Source of the DNA: an uncultured Collinsella sp.
GTDB taxonomy: Bacteria > Actinomycetota > Coriobacteriia > Coriobacteriales > Coriobacteriaceae
NCBI GenBank assembly: GCA_900757185.1
Contig: CAAEMX010000030.1
Coordinates: 1 to 11,646 of the forward strand
Length of the DNA stretch: 11,646 nt
Direction of reading: 5' to 3'
Both the position numbers and the translations under genes were made by a program. Shown here in pieces: positions 6,520 to 11,646 of the stretch (positions are counted from its first letter, which is position 1; each line of letters begins with the position of its first letter). The notes under the pieces are model-generated. The model had not been told where the DNA came from and did not search any database. It saw only the letters and a list, made by a program, of their open reading frames with translations.

Positions 6520-6543
6520 CACTCATTTAAGCACTCATTTAAG
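6520..6543. repeat. Tandem 12-bp direct repeat
   Basis: CACTCATTTAAG occurs twice in a row (6520-6531 and 6532-6543). Ten bases further on, AATGAGT (6553-6559) is the inverse of the ACTCATT inside each unit, so the repeat can also fold back. It lies between the regulator leader and the long hairpin at 6571. It could be an operator, or part of a dispersed intergenic repeat. Confidence 0.6.
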
Positions 6544-6570
6544 TACGTCCCCAATGAGTAAACAAAGAGT

Positions 6571-6628
6571 GCGACGGAATGGCTCCCCTTGGCAGCTTAA
6601 AGCCGTCATGCAGGAACCATTCCGTCGC
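6571..6628 (-). terminator. Long hairpin downstream of the glycosidase gene, probable terminator
   Basis: GCGACGGAATGG (6571-6582) and CCATTCCGTCGC (6617-6628) are perfectly complementary. One mismatch and three more pairs (6584-6586/6613-6615) lengthen the stem, and the loop contains a small GCTTTAAGC dyad. On the minus strand it begins 44 bases after the TAA at 6673 and is followed by the T-rich ACTCTTTGTTT, so termination of the glycosidase transcript is the simplest reading. The long loop is unusual for a simple terminator, so a structured RNA or mobile repeat is possible. Confidence 0.6.
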
Positions 6629-6672
6629 AGCCTAATGAAAGGGACTGGGTTGTAAATGTTGGAGAAGAGCCG

Positions 6673-7986
6673 TTAGCGCCCGGGGGCCAGGATCACCAGC
6701 GCGTCGTGCTCAAAGGGATGCTGCGCCACGCGCACGGTGCCGTCACCGTTGTCACGGACGGGCAGCTTTGCGATGCGCTTGTCCTCCATGTCGAGGACCG
6801 TCGCCGTCCAGCCACGCGCGCCGTCGAGCTTAAACTTGAGCGCCGTGGTACGCGGCAGGTACGCGACGATGCGATCGCCAACGCGCGCCACACGGATGGA
6901 CTCGCGCGCGTCGTCGAGGAGCTCCTGCGCCGGAACCACGGCAAGTGCATCGTCGGCAGCCGTAGCGCCCAGGGCGGCAAGCACGTGCTCGATCGCGCCA
7001 AAGTCCCACACACCCGCAAACTGCAGGCACTCTTGCCAGCGGAAGGGCATGTCAAAGCCCTCGCCCAGGACCGAGCCCTGGCTGCGCGATGTCTGCCAGT
7101 TCCACATGCCGTGTGCGCCATAGGTCACGCCGGCACTGGCGCCGGCAAGAATCGACGACCATACGCTCGCGCGGCAATCCTGCGCGGTAAAACGCCAGTA
7201 GACGTTGCGCGACGCACCCATCTGCTCGTAGCAAGGCTCGGAGTTGACCATCGGCTTTTTGGGATAGTTGGCGATAAAGTCCTGCGGCAGACGCCATGCC
7301 TCGGGCTGGCCCTCGTAGTTGTGGCCGGGCTGGAACATATAAAAGTCCAGACGGTCCAGATACTGCGCCGGAATGGTGCGGTTACCGCGGTTGATATGCA
7401 TGGTGCGCAGTGCCTCGGGCGCGCGCTTGACGACCTCGTCGAGGGCGTCCTCGTAATAGGCGATCGCCTCGTCGCCGGCAAAGTCGGTATCGCCCGTCAC
7501 CACGTAGACGGGGTCGAACTCGCCCAGGTTCTCGACGACGCGGGCAACGTGGGCACGGACCTCCTCACGCGGCATAACCTCGGCGCCGCAACGCTCGGCG
7601 ATCTTGGCGCCCCAGGTACCGGGCACGTAATTGCACCACATGAGCACGAGCGCCGGACGAATGCCGTGCTCGACGGCAGCACGGCACATGGCGGCGGCAC
7701 GATCCCAGTACGCCTGGTTGGGACGGGACCAATCAAAGTGCACGCCGTCCTCGCTGGCATAGGGCCAAATGCCCAGGTCGGGGCAGCAGCGATCCCACTG
7801 TGGCAGCGTGTTGATCTGCAGTGCGTTCATGCCCTGCTCGGCACGGCGGGTCAGGTAGTAATCCCAGTCGTTCTCGGCGATGCTCGTAAATGCGCTCCAG
7901 CACGTATCGGCAAACCAGAAGAACGGTTTGCCCTCGCACAAAAAGCCATCCTGGCGACCGTTGACGGTCAGCTTTCCCAAACTCAT
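6673..7986 (-). CDS. Cytoplasmic DUF4038/GH140-type glycoside hydrolase (apiosidase-like)
   Basis: A 437-residue TIM-barrel glycosidase of the apiosidase-like DUF4038 family, with a C-terminal beta-domain (about 345-435) like the one often labelled a putative collagen-binding domain. The N-terminus L-x-V-N-G-R followed by G-K-P-F-F-W-F-A-D-T-C-W is the family signature. Catalytic candidates match the GH140 pattern of an Asp and a Glu: D166 (or D168) in V-V-T-G-D-T-D-F and E250 in V-N-S-E-P-C-Y-E. The start at 7986 is chosen because AAAGGA lies seven bases upstream; the frame extends to 8118, but that part is the untranslated leader. There is no signal peptide, so it acts inside the cell, fitting a substrate imported by the neighbouring PTS. 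Known GH140 enzymes release apiose from rhamnogalacturonan II; the substrate here is not established. It is transcribed after the PTS gene but separated from it by a terminator. Confidence 0.85.
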   Translation of the reverse strand: MSLGKLTVNGRQDGFLCEGKPFFWFADTCWSAFTSIAENDWDYYLTRRAEQGMNALQINTLPQWDRCCPDLGIWPYASEDGVHFDWSRPNQAYWDRAAAMCRAAVEHGIRPALVLMWCNYVPGTWGAKIAERCGAEVMPREEVRAHVARVVENLGEFDPVYVVTGDTDFAGDEAIAYYEDALDEVVKRAPEALRTMHINRGNRTIPAQYLDRLDFYMFQPGHNYEGQPEAWRLPQDFIANYPKKPMVNSEPCYEQMGASRNVYWRFTAQDCRASVWSSILAGASAGVTYGAHGMWNWQTSRSQGSVLGEGFDMPFRWQECLQFAGVWDFGAIEHVLAALGATAADDALAVVPAQELLDDARESIRVARVGDRIVAYLPRTTALKFKLDGARGWTATVLDMEDKRIAKLPVRDNGDGTVRVAQHPFEHDALVILAPGR

Positions 7987-8028
7987 CTGCATGTCCTTTC
8001 GTTTGATAAAGGATTTGCGAACCGCCGA

Positions 8029-8059
8029 GGGCTTTCGCGGTAACCCCGCGCGAAAGCCC
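8029..8059 (-). promoter_or_regulatory. Stable hairpin in the 5' leader of the glycosidase gene
   Basis: GGGCTTTCGCG (8029-8039) and CGCGAAAGCCC (8049-8059) form a perfect 11-bp stem with a nine-base loop, ending 42 bases before the ATG at 7986. No U-tract follows on the minus strand, so a plain terminator is unlikely. It may stabilise or process the mRNA between the PTS and glycosidase genes, or be part of an attenuator. Confidence 0.55.
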
Positions 8060-8121
8060 CCGCCGCTTGGCAAACCATCGCGGGCGAATACCGTCCGCCC
8101 CATCAGTCTACCTTGCAAGAA

Positions 8122-8153
8122 GGGCCCCGCCGGGCTTACGCCTGACGGGGCCC
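8122..8153 (-). terminator. Terminator after the PTS gene
   Basis: GGGCCCCG (8122-8129) pairs with CGGGGCCC (8146-8153). After one mismatch the stem continues for about five more pairs, including a wobble, to a TTAC loop. On the minus strand it starts 41 bases after the PTS stop (8195) and is followed by CTTCTTGC, only a weak T-tract. It may be leaky, giving more PTS than glycosidase transcript from one promoter. Confidence 0.7.
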
Positions 8154-8194
8154 TGTCGTGTAGGTGAGGTCATATGTGACCGAACGGTTTGGCC

Positions 8195-9622
8195 TTAGGC
8201 CTCCATCTCGGCGAGTTCCTCCTTGGAGAAGCCGCAGGCAAAGACGACGGCAGCGGCGATGACAAAGGAGATTGCCATACCAACGATAGCCCAGACGGTG
8301 TTCATCTGGCCACCCTGCAGGTAGTTGGTGAAGACCAGGAAGTTGGACGCACCGCCTGCGAGGTAGTAGGTAACACCCATGAGGCCGGAGAACACAGCGC
8401 CGATGGCACCGCCGATGAACATGCCGAGCATGGTGCGACGGAAGCGCATGAGGATACCGAAGAGCGCAGGCTCGGTAACGCCGCCGGCGATGGCGGAGAT
8501 GACGTAACCGATGGCAAGGGACTTCTCGTCGGGGTTCTTCATCTTGAGGAAGGCACCGAAGGCGCAGCCCCAGACAGCGGCCATAGCGCAGTTGGTGGAA
8601 ACGAAGACGAAGGGATCGTAGCCGGCGGCGATGATCTGAACCTGAGCGAGCAGGATGACGGGCATGTGCATGCCGCAGACCACGAAGAGCTGCCAGAAGG
8701 CACCGAGGACGGCCATGACGATCAGGATACCGATGCCGCCAAGGTCAGCAAGGCCGAAGAGGGCGTTAGCGATCAGCGTACCGATCTCGTTGCCGATCGG
8801 GGCGAGGACGATGAAGGCGATGGGGATGGTGACGATCATGGTGCAGAACGGCGTGAAGACCGTGGAGAGCACGTCGGGCATGACCTTCTTAAAGAACTTC
8901 TCGATGAAGTAGAGGACGGGCACCGAAAGGATGATCGGCAGGACGGACTGCTGATAGTTGGCAGCGGCGATCTGGATGCCGTAGACGGAGATGATTCCGC
9001 CGCCCTCCTGGGTGGCGACGCTCACCACGGAAGGAGCCATGAGGGCGCCACCGAGCAGCATGCCGAGCACGGGGCTGGCGCCGAGCTTCTTAGCCGCGGC
9101 ATAACCCAGGTAGATGGGGATAAAGGTGAACGTGGCCTCGTACAGCGTGGTGTAGAGGAACGTATAGGTCGGGTCGTCGGCCGAGAGCACACCGAGCATG
9201 GTGGGGCCGAGGACGGCCGCGATGGTACGGAACAGACCGCCGGCCATGAGCAGCGGGATGAGCTGGGTCATGGAGCCCGACAGATAGTCAAGGATGATGT
9301 TCGGCAGGTTCTTGAGCTCGAACTTCTGCTTGGAAGCATCGAGGTTCTCGTCGACGGCGGCACCCTGCTTGACGCCGGAGATGGCGACGAACTCGGCGAG
9401 CACCTTGGGCACGTTCTGGCCGATGATGACCTGGAGCTGGCTGCCGGCGAACTGGCAACCCAGAACACCCTTGACCTTCTTGATCTTCTCCACGTCAACC
9501 TTGTTGTTATCCTTGAGCGTCAGACGCAGGCGCGTCATGCAGTTGGTGGCGACGGTGACATTCTCCGCACCGCCCACGAGCTCGAGGACATCGGTGGCAA
9601 TCTGCTTGTTATCTACTGCCAT
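8195..9622 (-). CDS. PTS permease EIIBC, glucose/beta-glucoside superfamily
   Basis: A 475-residue membrane permease that imports a sugar and phosphorylates it during transport. The EIIB domain (about 4-85) has the phospho-accepting Cys28 in T-N-C-M-T-R-L-R-L. The EIIC domain (about 105-460) has some ten helices and the conserved G-V-T-E-P motif (381-385). There is no EIIA domain at the C-terminus (it ends E-L-A-E-M-E-A), so phosphate must come from an EIIA encoded elsewhere. The start at 9622 is preferred over the ATG at 9637 because GGAGGGG lies between them as the ribosome site. The layout resembles sucrose, trehalose and beta-glucoside permeases; the true substrate is unknown, and the neighbouring apiosidase-like enzyme and esterase suggest a plant glycoside. 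It is divergent from the esterase gene, with a dyad-rich control region between. Confidence 0.92.
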   Translation of the reverse strand: MAVDNKQIATDVLELVGGAENVTVATNCMTRLRLTLKDNNKVDVEKIKKVKGVLGCQFAGSQLQVIIGQNVPKVLAEFVAISGVKQGAAVDENLDASKQKFELKNLPNIILDYLSGSMTQLIPLLMAGGLFRTIAAVLGPTMLGVLSADDPTYTFLYTTLYEATFTFIPIYLGYAAAKKLGASPVLGMLLGGALMAPSVVSVATQEGGGIISVYGIQIAAANYQQSVLPIILSVPVLYFIEKFFKKVMPDVLSTVFTPFCTMIVTIPIAFIVLAPIGNEIGTLIANALFGLADLGGIGILIVMAVLGAFWQLFVVCGMHMPVILLAQVQIIAAGYDPFVFVSTNCAMAAVWGCAFGAFLKMKNPDEKSLAIGYVISAIAGGVTEPALFGILMRFRRTMLGMFIGGAIGAVFSGLMGVTYYLAGGASNFLVFTNYLQGGQMNTVWAIVGMAISFVIAAAVVFACGFSKEELAEMEA

Positions 9623-9728
9623 GGGACCCCTCCCCATATCTTCGTGTGCCAGCCCCCTTGGGCTTAGGCACGCCTTTGGCCCGGCGACTATAACCCCTTA
9701 CGGTTGCCGGACCCTTGGATACGCTGTC

Positions 9729-9770
9729 GTAAACAAAGTGTTTACTGAACGTTTACGAGCTTTAGTTTAC
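9729..9770. promoter_or_regulatory. Cluster of GTTTAC boxes before the PTS gene, probable operator
   Basis: GTAAAC (9729-9734) and GTTTAC (9740-9745) make a 17-bp dyad with a five-base centre. Two further GTTTAC boxes follow at 9751-9756 and 9765-9770, with the first pair spaced 11 bases, about one helical turn. The last box overlaps a candidate -10 for the leftward PTS promoter. All share the half-site of the two palindromes near the esterase. Binding by a repressor of the PTS promoter is inferred. Confidence 0.6.
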
Positions 9771-9793
9771 ACGGAGCGCCGAATTTATGGCAA
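9764..9793 (-). promoter_or_regulatory. Candidate promoter of the PTS gene
   Basis: On the minus strand TTGCCA (9793-9788) and TAAACT (9769-9764) are 18 bases apart and about 140 bases upstream of the ATG at 9622. The -10 box overlaps one GTTTAC box, as expected for a repressible promoter. No transcription start is known. Confidence 0.35.
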
Positions 9794-9798
9794 TTTTG

Positions 9799-9960
9799 CC
9801 GTCTACAGTCCGGTGAACGGTAGGTAATCGGGGGTGAACGTATTTGAATGGCGGGAAATGGTCTCTTTGACCCTCTATTGATATATAGCCATTTACGTGG
9901 GATTTTATTTTGATGAACACCTCACTGATCTGTTAACTCATCAACAGAATCCCTGCTAGA
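9799..9960. other. AT-rich middle of the divergent control region, no gene seen
   Basis: This stretch is much richer in AT than the flanking genes and has no credible open frame. It holds small dyads: AATGGC/GCCATT (9847-9852/9888-9893), and TCTGTT/AACAGA (9929-9934/9943-9948). A GCTAG direct repeat straddles 9955-9966. It may carry a promoter for the esterase or further operator sites, but none is clear. Confidence 0.3.
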
Positions 9961-9986
9961 AGCTAGTAAACATATGTTTAGTAGCT
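9961..9986. promoter_or_regulatory. 26-bp near-perfect palindrome, probable operator
   Basis: The core TAAACATATGTTTA (9967-9980) is perfectly symmetric. It is flanked by AGCTA (9961-9965) and TAGCT (9982-9986), which are also complementary, with one G/G mismatch at 9966/9981. It lies about 130 bases upstream of the esterase ATG. It shares the TAAAC/GTTTA half-site with 10049-10064 and with the cluster at 9729-9770. The type of regulator cannot be told from the site. Confidence 0.7.
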
Positions 9987-10048
9987 CACGACGTGTTCAA
10001 TTTTGCCGTTTACCGAGTTCATCTGGTTATTCTTAAATTCTAGATTAC

Positions 10049-10064
10049 ACTAAACATGTTTAGT
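10049..10064. promoter_or_regulatory. 16-bp perfect palindrome, probable esterase operator
   Basis: ACTAAACATGTTTAGT is fully symmetric and lies 49 bases before the esterase ATG. A possible -10 box, TACACT (10046-10051), overlaps its left edge, which would suit repression; the -35 region is poor. Its centre is 83 bp from that of the 26-bp palindrome, near a whole number of helical turns, so looping by one regulator is possible. Confidence 0.7.
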
Positions 10065-10112
10065 TTGTATTGCCGCAGATGCCAGGCATTCGCGGCGTAA
10101 GGGAGGCAGCTC

Positions 10113-11450
10113 ATGGAGCTCAAATTGTGTACCTACGCAACCGTCACCACCTTGGGCGACTTTGGCCCCTGGATCAGCAAGGTCGTACTCGACCTGCCCT
10201 GCACCGTGCGCGCCAACGACATCGACGCGAACACCTTCCATATATATGTAGAGCGTCACGAGCGCTCGGGCGAGGTTCTGATGCGCAAGGAGCGCGGCGC
10301 CGACCATGCCGCGCCCTCCGTGGGTTACATCGACATTCTCGCCGCATATCCGTGCGACGAGAACGGACGTAAGCTCGCCGTGGGCACCCATGTGGCGCTC
10401 GAGGTCGCCGAGCAGCGCCTGACCAAGACCATCGAAGGCGGCGTCATGGGCTCGCGCATGCTCGATGACCAGCTGCGCATCACGCAGCTCACAGCTCTTC
10501 CCGGCAACGACGGCGACGATCCCACCTGCGGCCTGGTCTTCGACACCTGCCGTGGCGATATCTGCCCCGCGCTCAAAGGCTGGAGCAACGCCACGCAAAA
10601 GACCGCCGTCGACGGCATCGCGCTCGAATACGGCTTCTTTGAGCCCACCTTTAAGGCCGAAGACTCGGCATGCTTCAACCCCTTTGCGCCCGAGGCGACG
10701 GTCGTGCCCCAAAGGGCACCGCTCGTGGTGTATCTGCACGGCGCCGGCGAGGGCAAGGGCGCCACGCAAGGCGAAGGCGCTACGCGCGCCTATATCGGCA
10801 ACCGCGTGACGGCCATTAGCCAGGCGCAGATCCAGCGCTACTTTGGCGGCTTTGCCTGGGTGCTCGTGCCGCAGTCGCCCACGTTTTGGATGGACAACGG
10901 CGTCGAACAACTCGGTCGCTCCAACCAGAGCATCTACTCCTCCGTGCTCAAGGCGCTTATCGACGAGTTTGTCGCCGAGCATGCCGACCGCATCGACACC
11001 GACCGCATCGTGGTCGCCGGTCTTTCCAACGGCGGCTTTATGACCCTGCGCCTGTGCGCCGACTACCCCGATTTCTTCGCCGCGGGCCTTCCCTGCTGCG
11101 CCCCGTGGTACAACGCCACGGACGAGGACGTGGCCGCGCTCGCCAAGACGCCGCTGTGGTTTACGCACTCCAAGGGCGACGAGCTCGTGCACCCGCAACA
11201 GACCGTGCTGCCGCTGTTCGCGCGCCTGCGCGGTGCCGGCGCCAACGTGCACCTCACCTACTTTAGCCATGTCGAGGACCTGACCGGCGTGTATCGCGAG
11301 GCCGACGGCTCGGCCAAGAAGACGTTCAACCACGGCGTGTGGATCCACCAATTCAACGACCTGTGTTATCAAGACTTCGACGGGGGCAACGTACTCATCG
11401 ACGGCGAGCCGGTGGGCTGCTGGGAGTGGTCGGCCAGGGTCGACCGCTAA
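10113..11450 (+). CDS. Alpha/beta-hydrolase esterase with N-terminal Ig-like domain
   Basis: A 445-residue protein with an N-terminal beta-rich domain (about 1-190), like the Ig-like domain of some carbohydrate esterases, and an alpha/beta-hydrolase domain (about 200-440) of the PHB-depolymerase/prolyl-oligopeptidase-like type. Visible catalytic landmarks are the oxyanion segment Y-L-H-G-A-G-E (207-213), nucleophile S305 in G-L-S-N-G-G, probable acid D356 in K-G-D-E-L-V-H-P, and candidate base H407 in F-N-H-G-V-W. There is no signal peptide, so it should act in the cytoplasm. The start at 10113 has GGGAGG six bases upstream. It is transcribed away from the PTS and glycosidase genes and probably shares their regulator through common palindromes. 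Removal of an acyl group from an imported plant glycoside is a reasonable guess; a peptidase is less likely. The gene ends before a hairpin. Confidence 0.85.
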   Translation: MELKLCTYATVTTLGDFGPWISKVVLDLPCTVRANDIDANTFHIYVERHERSGEVLMRKERGADHAAPSVGYIDILAAYPCDENGRKLAVGTHVALEVAEQRLTKTIEGGVMGSRMLDDQLRITQLTALPGNDGDDPTCGLVFDTCRGDICPALKGWSNATQKTAVDGIALEYGFFEPTFKAEDSACFNPFAPEATVVPQRAPLVVYLHGAGEGKGATQGEGATRAYIGNRVTAISQAQIQRYFGGFAWVLVPQSPTFWMDNGVEQLGRSNQSIYSSVLKALIDEFVAEHADRIDTDRIVVAGLSNGGFMTLRLCADYPDFFAAGLPCCAPWYNATDEDVAALAKTPLWFTHSKGDELVHPQQTVLPLFARLRGAGANVHLTYFSHVEDLTGVYREADGSAKKTFNHGVWIHQFNDLCYQDFDGGNVLIDGEPVGCWEWSARVDR

Positions 11451-11501
11451 GCCCTCCCATCGCGGGGACCGGGGTTTAGTCTTGCAAACGTCCTCGGGCA
11501 T

Positions 11502-11544
11502 GCATGGGCTGGCGCTTTGCGCTTCGCGCTGCGCCTGCCCATGC
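11502..11544. terminator. Hairpin between convergent genes, probable terminator
   Basis: GCATGGGC (11502-11509) pairs with GCCCATGC (11537-11544). After a T/T mismatch GGCGC (11511-11515) pairs with GCGCC (11531-11535), and GCG/CGC pairs lie in the loop. It lies 50 bases after the esterase stop and 12 bases beyond the stop of the leftward gene at 11557, so it can serve both. A clear T-tract is missing on either side. Confidence 0.5.
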
Positions 11545-11556
11545 CCCCTGACGCTC

Positions 11557-11646
11557 CTATTTGGCAAGGTGTTTTTTAGAATCCATTTTGCGCTCGGCCT
11601 CGAAGGCCCGCCTGTCCCAATCGAGCGGAAGTCCGGCCTCGACCCA
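11557..11646 (-). CDS. 3' end of a leftward gene, product unknown (partial)
   Basis: The minus strand is open from the window edge for 29 codons to TAG at 11559-11557. The piece begins W-V-E-A-G-L-P-L-D-W-D and ends in a basic tail, D-S-K-K-H-L-A-K. Composition and codon choice are like those of the other genes here, and the stop comes just before the hairpin at 11502-11544, which supports a real gene end. No family can be named from so short a fragment. Confidence 0.6.
   Translation of the reverse strand, partial: WVEAGLPLDWDRRAFEAERKMDSKKHLAK

Noticed and set aside
6571..6628. T-box or other known riboswitch
   Set aside because: The AATGGTTCC on the minus strand recalls a T-box terminator, but the conserved T-box bulge and leader elements are not present, and it lies after a gene rather than before one.
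6436..6628. CRISPR array
   Set aside because: The short repeats (9 bp twice, 12 bp twice) have no regular spacers and there are no cas genes.
6706..8043. 445-codon rightward open frame over the glycosidase gene
   Set aside because: It is antisense to a recognisable DUF4038 protein and carries no motifs of its own.
8189..9667. 492-codon rightward open frame over the PTS gene
   Set aside because: It is a shadow of the EIIBC gene; the product is a low-complexity Asp/Glu/His/Gly-rich sequence with no domain.
10050..11567. 505-codon leftward open frame over the esterase gene
   Set aside because: It is antisense to the esterase with its visible GLSNGG and HGAGE motifs; the translation looks like reverse-complement noise rich in Val/Gly/Arg.

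Overview
The window looks like chromosomal DNA of a high-GC, gut-type actinobacterium, most likely a coriobacterium such as Collinsella. The reasons are the GC-rich coding sequence, a 12-helix membrane protein joined to a LuxR-type helix-turn-helix (an architecture common in Coriobacteriia), a PTS sugar importer and small cell-surface lipoproteins. This assignment is inference; no rRNA or taxonomic marker gene is present.

Left part (1-1070). The first 18 bases are the start of a leftward gene with a perfect ribosome-binding site. Next to it lies a 5'-truncated IS3-family insertion sequence. Its orfB transposase keeps an intact DDE triad, and the programmed -1 frameshift signal is complete, but nearly all of orfA and the left end are gone. 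The right end stops in the loop of a palindromic repeat. An intact copy of that repeat at 4750-4786 acts as a terminator.

Middle part (1076-4643, all leftward). This is a compact four-gene unit, in transcription order: a single-helix membrane-anchored protein, a double-zinc-ribbon protein with a Gln-rich segment (interrupted by a -1 frameshift), and two tandem paralogous lipoproteins. I recognise no named function for any of the four. It is the best candidate for an undescribed surface system in the window.

4746-6333 holds a leftward 12-TM plus LuxR-HTH membrane regulator cut by one in-frame amber codon exactly between the membrane and DNA-binding parts, followed by a strong intrinsic terminator. 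6334-6672 is an intergenic stretch with a 12-bp tandem repeat and a long hairpin.

Right part (6673-11450) is a sugar-utilisation locus. Leftward are a PTS EIIBC permease (8195-9622) and a cytoplasmic DUF4038/GH140-type apiosidase-like glycosidase (6673-7986), separated by a terminator and a 5'-leader hairpin. Divergently, rightward, is an alpha/beta-hydrolase esterase (10113-11450). The 490-bp divergent region is full of dyads built from one half-site (TAAAC/GTTTA), which suggests one regulator controls both directions. A plausible reading is import and phosphorylation of a plant-derived glycoside, cytoplasmic cleavage, and removal of an ester group. The window ends with a hairpin and the last 29 codons of a leftward gene of unknown function.
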